Assembly (NCBI RefSeq): GCF_002343915.1
Contig: NZ_NETK01000001.1
Coordinates: forward strand, 6,958,001 to 7,022,000
Direction of reading: 5' to 3'
Source of the DNA: Nannocystis exedens
Lineage (GTDB): Bacteria > Myxococcota_A > Polyangia > Nannocystales > Nannocystaceae
Length of the DNA: 64,000 bases
A model generated the notes under the pieces. It was not told the origin of the DNA. It did no database searches and saw nothing but the letters and a program-made list of their open reading frames with translations. The position numbers and the translations under genes were made by a program. Shown one piece after another: positions 16,441 through 25,528 of the stretch (its first letter is position 1; the number at the start of each line of letters is the position of its first letter).

Positions 16441-17722
16441 TAACCTGCCGCGGGTCGACATCGAGGTGCTGCCGCCTGAAGTGCAGCAGGAGGGCCTCGC
16501 TGCGTTCAAGCGGATCGGCGAGGAGATCAGCGAGGTCATCGAGCGCCGGCCGGAGTCGCTGGTCGTGGTCCGGCTCGTGCGGCCGAAGTTTGTGCGCATC
16601 GTCGAGGACCTCGCCGATCCTTCGCCGGTGAAGATCGCCGAGCCGCCGGAGCGGCCGATCGAGCGCGGGCTCGCTGGGCCCGGGATGCTCGCCGACACGA
16701 TCGTCCGTCGGTGGCAGGACCACACGCCGCTGCACCGCCAGGAGAGCATCTACGCCCGTGACGGTCTCGAGCTGTCGCGCTCGACGATCTGCGGCTGGCA
16801 CGAGCAGCTCGCCGACCTCGTCGAGCCGCTCGTGGAGGCGATGCTGCGCGACGCTCTGCAGGCGCCGTACCTGTGCACCGACGCGACCGGCGTCCTCGTG
16901 CGCGCCGAGGAGCAGTGCCAGCGCGCTCACTTCTGGGTCCTCGTCGCGCCCGAGCGCCACGTCCTCTACCGCTTCTCGCACAAGCACGACAGCGCCGCGG
17001 TCGACCGCTTTCTCGCCGGCTACAAGGGCTACCTCGTGGCCGACGCCCACTCGGTCTACGATCATTTGTACGACACAGGCAACGTCGTCGAAGTCGCGTG
17101 TTGGGCCCACGCGCGGAGGTACTTCTTCAAGGCGCTGAGCTCGGACCCCGAGCGGGCCGAACGCGGCCTGGCGCTGATCAAGGGGCTCTTCCGCGTCGAG
17201 CGCTCCATCAAGACCGCGCCGCGGAAGAAGCGCGAAGAGACCCGCCGCGAGAAGTCGCGGCCGATCGTCGACGCCTTCTTCGCATGGTGTGACGAGCAAG
17301 CCGCCGATGTCCTCGACGAGACGCCGATCGCCAGGGCGATCCGCTACGCGCAGAACCAGCGGACCGCACTCACGCGCTTCCTCGTCGACGGCCGTCTGCC
17401 GCTCGACAACAACGTGAGCGAGCGGAACCTCCGCCGCGAGGTCCTCGGCAGGAAAAACTGGCTGTTCCTCGGCAGCGACGAGGGCGCCCGCACCAACACG
17501 CTCTTCGTGTCCCTCCTGGCCAGCTGCCAGCTCCACGGCATCGAGCCCTGGGCTTACCTGCGCGACCTCTTCTGCGTCCTGCCGTCCTGGCCCAAGAGCC
17601 GCGTCCTCGAGCTCGCTCCCGCCTCCTGGAAGCAGACCCGCCAGCACGAGGACGCTCAGCAGCGTCTCGCCGCCAACGTCTTCCGCGCCATCACGCTCGC
17701 CGACCATGCCCCGCCGGTATAG
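16441..17722 (+). pseudogene. tnpC: IS66-family transposase TnpC, 5'-truncated
   Basis: The frame begins within TnpC at NLPRVDIEVLPPEV and is open to the TAG at 17722. It contains the IS66 core: GLAGPGMLADTIVRRWQDH, CTDATGVLVRAEEQ, YLVADAHSVYDHLY, ACWAHARRYFFKAL and NNVSERNLRREVLGRKNWLF. The N-terminal coiled-coil region (about 100 residues in the other IS66 copy at 44.1 kb) is absent, and no tnpA or tnpB lies upstream. It is closely related to, but distinct from, the copy at 40.5-44.1 kb. Confidence 0.85.
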
Positions 17723-17743
17723 TCCGGACGCGCCCGCGCCGTC

Positions 17744-18022
17744 ATGACGCGGTTCATCGTACAGTTACCATTCTCGGATGACCGAGCTGCATACGACGCG
17801 ATCGCGGCGCTCGCCACCAACTTGCCGCCGGGCTGGACTGTCGACTGGAACCGGGTGTCGCCGTGGATCGGCGCGTCGCGGCCGATCCACGGCGATCTCG
17901 AGCACGAGGCCGCGATGACGTGGCTGCTCGCGCGGGTGCGCGAGCTCGAAACTGCTGAGATTCTCGTCACGCTGCCGAGGTGGCGCCGCCAGGAGCGGCT
18001 CGGTAACGACGAGACGGACTGA
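17744..18022 (+). CDS. hypothetical protein (92 aa)
   Basis: A small open frame begins with MTRFIVQLPFSDDRAAYDAI and ends with WRRQERLGNDETD. Composition is balanced, with plausible helices and strands, unlike the overlapping frames, so I keep it. No family is recognised and no signal peptide is present. It follows 21 bp after the IS66 relic and may itself be a fragment or passenger. Confidence 0.45.
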   Translation: MTRFIVQLPFSDDRAAYDAIAALATNLPPGWTVDWNRVSPWIGASRPIHGDLEHEAAMTWLLARVRELETAEILVTLPRWRRQERLGNDETD

Positions 18023-18332
18023 CGCGTGCGTCGGCGCCGGGCTCGCGGTCCGCGCGCCCCTTACGTTCTTCGTCGCCGCGCGCGAGCTCGGCATCGGCCA
18101 CGTGGGTCCCAGGACATGTCGAAAGGCATACCCCTCCCTCGACGTTGGACCTGGCGGCGCTCGCCCGCGCCGCACCGCGACGTGCTCCCCCTGTCGTCCG
18201 CGCTGCCCGTCGTCTGGCCTGACTCTGCATCGCCGTCGAGTCGATGCGGACCTACCAGGCCGAGCTGGTGCAGACCGAGCAAGATAGCGATGTGATCCCC
18301 CGCGGAGCTGCATGGGCGCCGGCGGATCGTCG
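18023..18332. other. gene-free stretch
   Basis: No supported gene. It contains one GGACATGTC word (18112-18120) like those that form palindromes elsewhere in the window. Confidence 0.3.
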
Positions 18333-18794
18333 CTAGGGCACATCGAACGAGCAAACCACGTAGCGAAATCGGCAGGCGCTCGGTCCCGTAGTCCACTGTC
18401 GACGGACTTGTCCGTTGATAACAAACTCCTGATAGACAGTTTTCATCATGAAGGGCCAATCGCCACAGTCTGGCAAAAAAGACTGCCAGTCGAGTGCGCC
18501 CTGTCGCTCACAGAAGACGGACGCGATCTTCGCTCTGGCGATCTCATCACAACGCCACTCTCCATAAAGACTTGCGCAGGAGGAGATCGGATTCCTGCCT
18601 CCCAAGTATGATTCAAGTTCTGGCCAGTTATACGTTTGGAGAACGAATCTGCGTTCCTCGGGCGCTTCCCCCGCCGAGTTTGTCTTCACCTCTTCGTACT
18701 CGGCGGGCGCGCCGTCCCCCGCCAAGGCCATGCACGGAAGTGCCCCCAAACAGGCCGCCGACGGAAGTAGCTTCAAGAATTGCATGCGCTTCAT
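18333..18794 (-). CDS. secreted hypothetical protein (153 aa)
   Basis: The ATG at 18794 follows a strong GGAGGAG site by about 10 nt. Residues 1-25 form a signal peptide (FLKLLPSAACLGALPCMALAG), so export is predicted. The mature part carries six Cys (for example SSCASLYGEWRCDEIARAKI and PDCGDWPF), suggesting disulfides. I do not recognise the family. The local base composition is visibly less GC-rich than the surroundings, as for the next two genes, which points to a separately acquired segment. Confidence 0.7.
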   Translation of the reverse strand: MKRMQFLKLLPSAACLGALPCMALAGDGAPAEYEEVKTNSAGEAPEERRFVLQTYNWPELESYLGGRNPISSCASLYGEWRCDEIARAKIASVFCERQGALDWQSFLPDCGDWPFMMKTVYQEFVINGQVRRQWTTGPSACRFRYVVCSFDVP

Positions 18795-19263
18795 GACTCG
18801 TTTTCTCCTCCGATGAACATGAGCCGCATGTCTGGCATGATCCAGCGGGCGACCGCAAAATTTTTAGGCCGCCCGCACCACACGAGTACCGCCACTTAAC
18901 CATCCGCTACACTGGCTTGCTCACCGAGTCGCGGCGCGGACGGCCGGGCGGCTCTTAAATTGCGAGCGGTTCCTTATGTGTACGAGTTCGAGATTAACGG
19001 GGGGCGGGTGAACATGGGAAGTTCGACGCGCCTCGAGAACCCGCGAAGTCACGGACCGGCACAGCAGTGCGCCTCAACCCAGGGCGGCCAGCTCGCACAC
19101 GTCGGCGCGGAACAGTTCCGCCCGCCGGGCGAGCGAGAGTCGCAGCCTCCGCCTGTTTGTGTGGGGCCTGTTCGGTCACAGGCGGGACGGCCGGGCCGCC
19201 GAAGCGGCGGCCGGGAATCTTGCCGTCCGCTTGTTAGCGGCCCAGCATTTGCCATGGCGGGAT
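18795..19263. other. intergenic region, no gene recognised
   Basis: This spacer lies between the divergent genes at 18333-18794 (minus) and 19264-19902 (plus), so promoters for both are expected here. An A/T-rich patch (AAAATTTTTA near 18857) is the most promoter-like part on the left side. Open frames are short and without motifs. Confidence 0.35.
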
Positions 19264-19902
19264 ATGCTCACCGAACTCTTCATCGCCGTCTCGCTCTTCG
19301 CAGCGCCCGCTGCCGGTCCCGCGCCCGCCACGCCGGACGAGTTTTCGGACAGGGCGCCCACGGCGAACGATGCCGCCGAGGCTGACCTAGAGACAGCGTT
19401 GAATAACCTCGAATTGCCGATCGACCTTCATCATGTCGACGCCTTCGTGGAGACGGCGGACGGACTCCACATGCAGGTCGACTATCACATCGCGCTCGGT
19501 CACGTGACCATTGCCACAAGCATGGACGAGGATGGTACCGGCGTGGCGCGATTGATCCTCAACCAGCGCGTGCTCGCCGAGCAGGAATTCGTAAACGGCA
19601 AAGTCACCACGGAGAGCACCGCGTTCGGTGCTCTCACCGATGAGGAAGCGCATCTCCTGGTCGCAAGCGTCTATCAAGTCTGGGACCATGACGGGGTCAT
19701 CAAGGTGCTGGCGGAGACGCGAGGACTCCTTTGCAGTCTCGCGGCCGGAATCAGCGGCCTGGCAATCGCCGCCGGCGCGTTCGCTGGCTGTGAATTGGCG
19801 ACGACAGGTCTCGGCACCGCCGCCTGTGTCAGTCTGGGCACCGGGCTGGGGAAGCAGACCGGGGCCATCGTGCATGACAAATGCCAGAACGCGCAGAACT
19901 AG
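19264..19902 (+). CDS. secreted protein with Gly-rich, Cys-containing hydrophobic tail
   Basis: The ATG at 19264 opens a signal peptide (MLTELFIAVSLFAAPAAG). The middle domain is acidic and beta-rich (LHMQVDYHIALGHVTIATSM). The last 60 residues are a hydrophobic Gly/Ala-rich segment with GxxxG-like spacing and four Cys (LLCSLAAGISGLAIAAGAFA, then GCELATTGLGTAACVSLGTG). Such a layout is compatible with a precursor of a membrane-active peptide or with a membrane-inserting tail. I do not recognise the family, and the bacteriocin reading is inference. The 3' end overlaps the next gene's long frame by 22 nt. Confidence 0.6.
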   Translation: MLTELFIAVSLFAAPAAGPAPATPDEFSDRAPTANDAAEADLETALNNLELPIDLHHVDAFVETADGLHMQVDYHIALGHVTIATSMDEDGTGVARLILNQRVLAEQEFVNGKVTTESTAFGALTDEEAHLLVASVYQVWDHDGVIKVLAETRGLLCSLAAGISGLAIAAGAFAGCELATTGLGTAACVSLGTGLGKQTGAIVHDKCQNAQN

Positions 19903-19916
19903 CCGAGACGGTGCCC

Positions 19917-20501
19917 ATGTCTGCGCTCAAAGTTCATACGCCGCTCCCCCCCCAGCCTTGGGGCTGGTTGCCGACTGATCAATTCTGGGCGCGGGCATTG
20001 CTGACACCCATCGCACTCATCTTCTGGCTGCCCTTCTTCGCCCTCATCTTTCCGCTCACGCTGCATTTTAACGTGGCCTGGTGGCAGACCGCGCTGGGCT
20101 TCTACCTGTACTATCAACTTTGGGGGGGCCTTGTGGAGCGGCTTGCCCGCAAGCGGCTCGTCCAGCGACATCGGCGCATGCTGGTTGCTGATGCCGAGTC
20201 CTCATCGACGGAAAAAGTACCTGCGCCCGCTTCTCGTTTGAGCGGTCTCGATGACTATGAGCACTTCATGACCCGGTTGTTCGGAAGATACAACCGCCTG
20301 GTACATCACGCCGTCAACCTTGCGTTCCTCATCTTCATCTTCTACCCAGGCTGGTGGACGAAGGCCCTGGGCGTCCTGTGGATCATCGGCCTTACCAAGC
20401 TCGTCCGCGCATCTGCTCAGCGCCAGCGACTGATTTCGCCTGTTGACCCGGTCCTTCCTGCGGCGCCTAAGGGCGCTCTCGATCCTGCTGACCATGAGTG
20501 A
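19917..20501 (+). CDS. integral membrane protein (about 194 aa)
   Basis: The start is taken at ATG 19917 (MSALKVHTPLPP); an upstream in-frame ATG at 19881 would overlap the previous gene. Two hydrophobic hairpins are visible: ALLTPIALIFWLPFFALIFP with TALGFYLYYQLWGG, and LVHHAVNLAFLIFIFYPGWW with ALGVLWIIGLTKLV. About four membrane segments are predicted, with a charged loop between. Family not recognised. Tight coupling to the secreted protein upstream suggests partnership, possibly immunity or export, but nothing in the sequence proves it. Confidence 0.6.
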   Translation: MSALKVHTPLPPQPWGWLPTDQFWARALLTPIALIFWLPFFALIFPLTLHFNVAWWQTALGFYLYYQLWGGLVERLARKRLVQRHRRMLVADAESSSTEKVPAPASRLSGLDDYEHFMTRLFGRYNRLVHHAVNLAFLIFIFYPGWWTKALGVLWIIGLTKLVRASAQRQRLISPVDPVLPAAPKGALDPADHE

Positions 20502-20746
20502 CGGGAGACGGACCTCGAAAAGACGACGGACGCTCGGGACCCGGCAGATCGCGCTCCCGGCGAGTCCGGTGGTCGGCCGAGCAACGACGACGCGTTCCCC
20601 AACTTCGCCCCCGGCCCCGGGTTCTCGCAGGAGCGGCCCTCGCCCGCGACGGCGGGTCCGCCGACGGAGTGGTGCTGCCGGAAGCGCCGCGACGGTCCGG
20701 CGAGGCGCGTGACATGCCGCGCCACCCGCGCTACGCTAGGGGAGCC

Positions 20747-21850
20747 ATGCGCCGTCTCGCGCTCGCCGCTGCCGTCCTCTCCGGCTGCAACAACGACGCG
20801 CCCTCCGGCTTCGCCACGGGCCCCGGGGTGACGACCTTCCAGCCCTCGTTGAGCAGCTCGGGCGCGGCGTCGTCGACCTCGACATCGACCTCGTCAACCT
20901 CGACGGGGAGCGGCGGCGAGGACAGCGCCGCGAGCAGCTCCGGCGCCGTGTCGACGTTCGACATGGCGCCGCCGCCGGACCTGGACGACCCGACGCCCGA
21001 GGGCTGCAAGGGCAAGATCGACTTCATGTTCCTGATCTCGGCGATGCACACGATGCGACACGAGCAAGCTCAGCTGCTCGCCAGCTTCCCCGGGTTCGTC
21101 GAGACGATCGCGGCGGACTTCGCCGAGTTCGACACGCACATCATGAGTGTGAACACGGATGGCCACTGGCGCGGCGAGGTGTGCGAGTCGCCCGACTGGT
21201 GCCTGAACCAGGGTCACTGCGGCGAGAACGCAATCGGCTACGAGTGCGGAAAATATGTCGATCAAGTCGGGCCGTGCGACAAACGCCTCGGCGCTGGGCT
21301 CGTCTTCAACGCCGGGCCCTACGCGTACAACAAGCCCTGCGACCTCGACGGCAACCGCTACATAGCTGGTGAGCAGGAGCCCGAAGCGTTCGAGTGCATC
21401 GCCCAGGTCGGCACCCTGGGCGACGGCAAGGACACGAAGATGGCCGACTCGCTCGTCGAGGCAGTGTCGCCTAAACTCAACGGACCGGATGGCTGCAACG
21501 CGGGCTTTCTCCGCCCCGACGCCTTGCTCGTCGTCGTGTTCATTGCCGACACCGACGACGAAAACTCATGGTTGAGCGCGAATAAGGTTTATGAGGCCGT
21601 GGTCGCCGCCAAGGGTGGAGATGATCACGCCATCGTCGCACTCGCTGTCATCCCACAGCTTCAGGTGGGCGAGGCTGTGGAGGGCTGCGTTTATGATTCG
21701 CCACCCTACGGGCAGCACCTCCGCGACGTGATCGGGCTGTTCCCCTACCGCGAAGAGGGTGACATCTGCGCGGACAATTACGCGCCGTTCTTCAACGGCG
21801 CCGCCGCGAGCCTCGTTCACGACGCATGCAACGCCTTTATCCCTCAGTAA
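20747..21850 (+). CDS. vWA-like lipoprotein with degenerate MIDAS
   Basis: A GGGGAG site lies just before ATG 20747. The signal ends in a lipobox (AAVLSGC), followed by a Ser/Thr-rich linker of about 60 residues. The globular part resembles the lipoprotein at 47.2 kb: opening strand KIDFMFLISAMHTM, Cys-rich middle, and RPDALLVVVFIADTDDENSW. The usual metal site DxSxS (seen as IDNSGSM in the 47-kb paralogue) is replaced by ISAMHTM, so metal-dependent adhesion is unlikely. Predicted outer-envelope protein of unknown partner. 367 residues. Confidence 0.72.
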   Translation: MRRLALAAAVLSGCNNDAPSGFATGPGVTTFQPSLSSSGAASSTSTSTSSTSTGSGGEDSAASSSGAVSTFDMAPPPDLDDPTPEGCKGKIDFMFLISAMHTMRHEQAQLLASFPGFVETIAADFAEFDTHIMSVNTDGHWRGEVCESPDWCLNQGHCGENAIGYECGKYVDQVGPCDKRLGAGLVFNAGPYAYNKPCDLDGNRYIAGEQEPEAFECIAQVGTLGDGKDTKMADSLVEAVSPKLNGPDGCNAGFLRPDALLVVVFIADTDDENSWLSANKVYEAVVAAKGGDDHAIVALAVIPQLQVGEAVEGCVYDSPPYGQHLRDVIGLFPYREEGDICADNYAPFFNGAAASLVHDACNAFIPQ

Positions 21851-21856
21851 AACCGC

Positions 21857-23521
21857 TCACTGATGGATCCGCGCCACTCGAGCCTGGCGTACGCCACCCA
21901 AAGTCCGCTCGCCCGCCACGAGCACCTGGTTGTAGGCCGTACGTGCGAGGCCGTTCGCGGCCGAGGGCTCGATACCCGGGAAGTAATGGTCGAAATTCGT
22001 CCCCGGCCCTCCGCGACCAGACAGGAGGCCGCGAAGCACGTCACCGTCCTGCACGACGCCCGACACGATCATCACGCCGTGGGAGAGCCACGCGACACCC
22101 GTCCCGTAGGCCACCGGGCTCGCAAAGCCGCTCCACAAGTACGTCCGCGCGCCGTCAGGCTGGTACACCTGCACGGTGATCTGCTGCGCATTGCCGCTAC
22201 TCTTGCCCTCCATGCCGGTGACGATCGCCCCGTCCGGGTGATCGCCGATGACCAGGAACATGCTATCGCTCCAGTCGCCATAGGGTGGCGCGACAATCGG
22301 GGGCTCCAGCGGAGCGGCGGTCTCCGGGTCCATCTGCACGAGGATGCCGCGTGTGTGTTTCTTGTCGATCTCGTGAAAGCCGGTGCTCGCGCCGGCAATC
22401 CACGCAACGCCGTCCTTGAGCAGCACGTCGAACGCGAGATCGTCGAATTCCGGTGCATTCGGGTCGCCGACCGGCACGTGATCCCATGTCTTCGCGCTGT
22501 GCATGGCGACGCCGTCATGCCGTAGCCACCACATCACGATGTCCATGTCCCCGAAGCCCGACCCTCCGAACCCGACTGCGAAGGCGCCGCCCTCGTCGTC
22601 GGCGGCGATCCCCCGCACAGTCGCGCCGGGCTCGGTCGGTGCCTCGACGCCGGTCTCGTGGCCCGCGGCGTCGAGCTGCACGATCCGCGGCTGCCACTGC
22701 TTGTTCGCGTTCTTGACGTTCATTGCGATCCACATGCGCCCGTCGGGGAGCACGGCCAGCGCGTCGGCCGACCCCTCGCGCTCGTCGAGGACGATGGTCC
22801 CCTCCGGCCACAGCTCGCTCCCGTTCGCGCGGGAACGCTTGCGGATCGACGGCTTCGACACCCCGTCAACCTCGACCGACCCGACCTCGATCACGTCGTC
22901 CTCGGGGGTGACGGCGACGCGCCTCGTGGTCGAGCCGCTCGGCCCCAATGTCGCCCACGCCTGCCCGCCGGGGGCTGGCGTAGCGACCGTGAACGTCGCC
23001 GGCGGCCAGTGGGCCACCAGCGGCCCGCTCGACGCCGTTACTTCGAGCACGTGCTCGCCGTTGTCGACCGCCCCGAAGATGGGCACCTCACCGACGAACA
23101 CGCCGTCGCCCTGGTCGGCGAAGGGCTCCAGCTCGACGCCGTCGAGCCAGGCGCGGACGAGGCTCGTGTCCTCGGTGGTGACGCTCACGGCGACCGGCCC
23201 CGCGAGGTGGACCTTCGCGGGCATATCGACCTCGAGGATCCGCGGCTGTAGCAGTTCCGCGTCGCTCGCGGTGGTGGAGCCGGTCTCGCCGCTGCTCACG
23301 CCACCGCTGTCGGTCCCATCCGCGTCGCCCGCCGTCGCCATGGGCGACGCGCTCGTGCCCCCCTCCGCGGTCGTCATCGGCGCGCCGTCGGTGCTGCCGC
23401 CACCTGTCCCTCCGGACATCTTCGAGTCGTAGGCTGCGAAGGCCGCGAACGACGGTGCATGATCGGCACAGGCGGGAAGGGTGAAAACGGCGAGGATGGC
23501 AGATGAGACCCAGCGGGACAT
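21857..23521 (-). CDS. beta-propeller-type lipoprotein
   Basis: The ATG at 23521 has a GGAGG site 6 nt upstream. The signal ends in a lipobox (ILAVFTLPAC), followed by a Gly/Ser/Thr-rich linker. Then come an Ig-like segment (AKVHLAGPVAVSVTTEDTSL) and a long series of repeats (ALAVLPDGRMWIAMNVKN, GIAADDEGGAFAVGFGGSGF, DHPDGAIVTGMEGK). These look like propeller blades, related in style to the lipoproteins at 29.7 and 53.5 kb. 554 residues, surface or periplasmic, function unknown. It converges on the preceding vWA-like gene with only 6 bp between stop codons. Confidence 0.75.
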   Translation of the reverse strand: MSRWVSSAILAVFTLPACADHAPSFAAFAAYDSKMSGGTGGGSTDGAPMTTAEGGTSASPMATAGDADGTDSGGVSSGETGSTTASDAELLQPRILEVDMPAKVHLAGPVAVSVTTEDTSLVRAWLDGVELEPFADQGDGVFVGEVPIFGAVDNGEHVLEVTASSGPLVAHWPPATFTVATPAPGGQAWATLGPSGSTTRRVAVTPEDDVIEVGSVEVDGVSKPSIRKRSRANGSELWPEGTIVLDEREGSADALAVLPDGRMWIAMNVKNANKQWQPRIVQLDAAGHETGVEAPTEPGATVRGIAADDEGGAFAVGFGGSGFGDMDIVMWWLRHDGVAMHSAKTWDHVPVGDPNAPEFDDLAFDVLLKDGVAWIAGASTGFHEIDKKHTRGILVQMDPETAAPLEPPIVAPPYGDWSDSMFLVIGDHPDGAIVTGMEGKSSGNAQQITVQVYQPDGARTYLWSGFASPVAYGTGVAWLSHGVMIVSGVVQDGDVLRGLLSGRGGPGTNFDHYFPGIEPSAANGLARTAYNQVLVAGERTLGGVRQARVARIHQ

Positions 23522-23647
23522 GGGCGACCTCCACGCGCAGGCGCGCTCAGAATGAGTATACGAGGCCCGCACCACCTGCGCGGGCCCGGATACGTGAGGC
23601 TTGGCGGTTCGGTGCGAGCATGACGGCCAGTCCTGTTCGGTTGCGGG

Positions 23648-24532
23648 ATGCCGACGAATGCGGGGCCGGTTGTCACGCCGCCGCCGAATCCGCACGCAGC
23701 GGTGTCCCCGCCGTCGCCGCAACCGGGACCGAGTAACGCGCGGCCGATCCCGCCTTCACCGACGATGGAGCCGCCGACACTGCCGGGAGCAACGCCCAGA
23801 TGGCCGACCCCGCCGGCGTCGACGACCGCATCGCCGATGCCGGCGCCAGGAGCGATGCCCACGTGGCCGACTCCGCCGGCGTCGATGACCGCGCCCGGGT
23901 TGCTGAAGGTCCGGCCTGAGTTCACCCGCGAGGCCCTCGACGCGGCCCGAGCTGCTGGCAAGCCGCCGACGCCCTGGTCCAACGCCGCTGCTGCCGCTTC
24001 GGCCACGCCGCCCACGGCAAACGTGGCGGAGCCGCGGCCCTCGCTGGTCGCCTTGGTCGAGCAACGGCTCGGCGCGCTCCAGCGTCGCGTGGCGGCCCAC
24101 GAGGCCGAGCTCGACCTCCGTCTGAAGCACGCCGAGGCCGAGCTGGCCAAGCTGCGCCAGGAGCTCCACGAACTTCGCGCCGGCAAGAGCGCGCCCGCCC
24201 CAGTCACGGCGCCGTCGCGAGGGCAGAGGTCTGCCCCCCATGAGCAGACGGGCGAGGTCGCCGCCGAGGCGCCCTCGGCCGGCACGGAAGCGGCGCCTGA
24301 GACCACGCCCTCGGCCATCACGGAGCCCGCCGTCGCCTCACCGCTGCCCCTCGCGGCGACGGAGCAAGAGGTGGCGCGCGCCGTCGAGCTGATCGGCGAG
24401 TTCACCGAGGTGGTCGACCAGCACCACACGCAGAGCCTCGTCCGCGTCGTCGCCCTCGAGCATGAGGTGAGCGCGATGCGGGCGCTCGTCGAACGCGAGC
24501 GCCAGGCCGCCGGAGCCTCGGCCGATGGCTGA
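23648..24532 (+). CDS. mobile-module ORF1: Pro-rich, coiled-coil protein
   Basis: This is the first gene of a tight plus-strand run ending in an integrase. The N-terminal third is Pro/Ala-rich with a duplicated block (WPTPPASTTA and WPTPPASMTA). Residues about 130-180 form a heptad-like helix (LVEQRLGALQRRVAAHEAEL, then HAEAELAKLRQELHELR), and a second helical segment ends the chain. No signal peptide or enzymatic motif. Its last 8 nt overlap the next gene. Family not recognised. A structural or scaffold role in a mobile element is possible. Confidence 0.65.
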   Translation: MPTNAGPVVTPPPNPHAAVSPPSPQPGPSNARPIPPSPTMEPPTLPGATPRWPTPPASTTASPMPAPGAMPTWPTPPASMTAPGLLKVRPEFTREALDAARAAGKPPTPWSNAAAAASATPPTANVAEPRPSLVALVEQRLGALQRRVAAHEAELDLRLKHAEAELAKLRQELHELRAGKSAPAPVTAPSRGQRSAPHEQTGEVAAEAPSAGTEAAPETTPSAITEPAVASPLPLAATEQEVARAVELIGEFTEVVDQHHTQSLVRVVALEHEVSAMRALVERERQAAGASADG

Positions 24533-25376
24533 CAACAAGGACATCGCCGTCCTGGCGAAGAAGGTCTACGAGCTGTCGACCCTCACACTCGAGGAGCTCG
24601 AGGACCGCAAGTGGGAGGCGCTCCTGATCGTCAACGCGGCGATCAGCTCCGCCACCGCTGACGGTGTCGCACGGACGCACGCCGACAAAGAAGCCCGCTA
24701 TGGCGCCCAGATCCAGGAGGAGGGGATCCTGGCGCGGCTGCATCCGAAGTGGCTGCTGCGTATTGACGACGGCAAGCCTCCTGCCATCAAACACGCCCTC
24801 GAGAGCGCCCTGGACAACCCGCACCGCGATCTTCGCACTCGCCTCCAGGCGCTCCAGTTCATCGCGCCCGCCGACCGTGACCCGTTGACCGACCTCGCGC
24901 GGGCCCTCGCCACCGACGCCTATGCGGGCGCTCGAGGCGACGCCCGCGACCTTTTCATCACGAGGATGCGCGGCCTGTCGAAGGAGTGGTTCAAAGACCC
25001 GTGGCTGACGGTCTTGCCTCACGACGGCAACCCGCCACCAGTCTCGATCCTGATCGAGAACCAGGGCTCCACGCACGACGGCGGACTACACGACGACCCA
25101 TCCGACGACACGACCTGGGAGACGGTCAAGTACGGCTGGGCCGATGCGATCCGTACCTGGGACGTCGACTTTCTGCGCGACAACTCGCTGAGCCAGCTCT
25201 ATCTGTCCGTTGAGACAGCCGCCATGACCGCAGCGGAGACTGCCGGCGAGGTCGCGTCGGGCGCCAACGAGGCCGCGAGAGGAGTAGCGACGATCCTGAA
25301 GTGGGCCCCGTATGTCGCCACGGGGATCGCCGTCCTCGGCTTGGCGACGGCCGCCCTGGCCGCTGCACGGCAGTGA
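24525..25376 (+). CDS. mobile-module ORF2: helical protein with C-terminal membrane segment
   Basis: The product has 283 residues, starts at ATG 24525 and overlaps ORF1. The body is largely helical and acidic (VLAKKVYELSTLTLEELEDR). The C-terminus is a single hydrophobic helix (WAPYVATGIAVLGLATAALA) preceded by a small-residue-rich stretch (TAAETAGEVASGANEAARGV), as in tail-anchored proteins. No homologue is known to me. The next gene begins 58 nt later. Confidence 0.65.
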   Translation: MADNKDIAVLAKKVYELSTLTLEELEDRKWEALLIVNAAISSATADGVARTHADKEARYGAQIQEEGILARLHPKWLLRIDDGKPPAIKHALESALDNPHRDLRTRLQALQFIAPADRDPLTDLARALATDAYAGARGDARDLFITRMRGLSKEWFKDPWLTVLPHDGNPPPVSILIENQGSTHDGGLHDDPSDDTTWETVKYGWADAIRTWDVDFLRDNSLSQLYLSVETAAMTAAETAGEVASGANEAARGVATILKWAPYVATGIAVLGLATAALAAARQ

Positions 25377-25434
25377 GCCCTTGGAAACAAGCACATGCGA
25401 CGACGCGCCGCCCGGCGCGAGAACGGAGGATTGG

Positions 25435-25527
25435 GTGAATACCGATTTCGACAATCGCATCTGCGTCACCGACGCCGCGGATCTCTGGCCGACGGTCGGC
25501 GGCCCATCGCTCGAAAGGTGGCGCTGA
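25435..25527 (+). CDS. mobile-module small ORF (30 aa)
   Basis: A GTG at 25435 lies 6 nt after a good GGAGGA site and opens a 30-codon frame (NTDFDNRICVTDAADLWP, then TVGGPSLERWR). It ends at TGA 25525-25527, one base before the next start. The close packing and the ribosome binding site support translation. No function can be inferred. Confidence 0.5.
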   Translation: MNTDFDNRICVTDAADLWPTVGGPSLERWR

Positions 25528-25528
25528 C

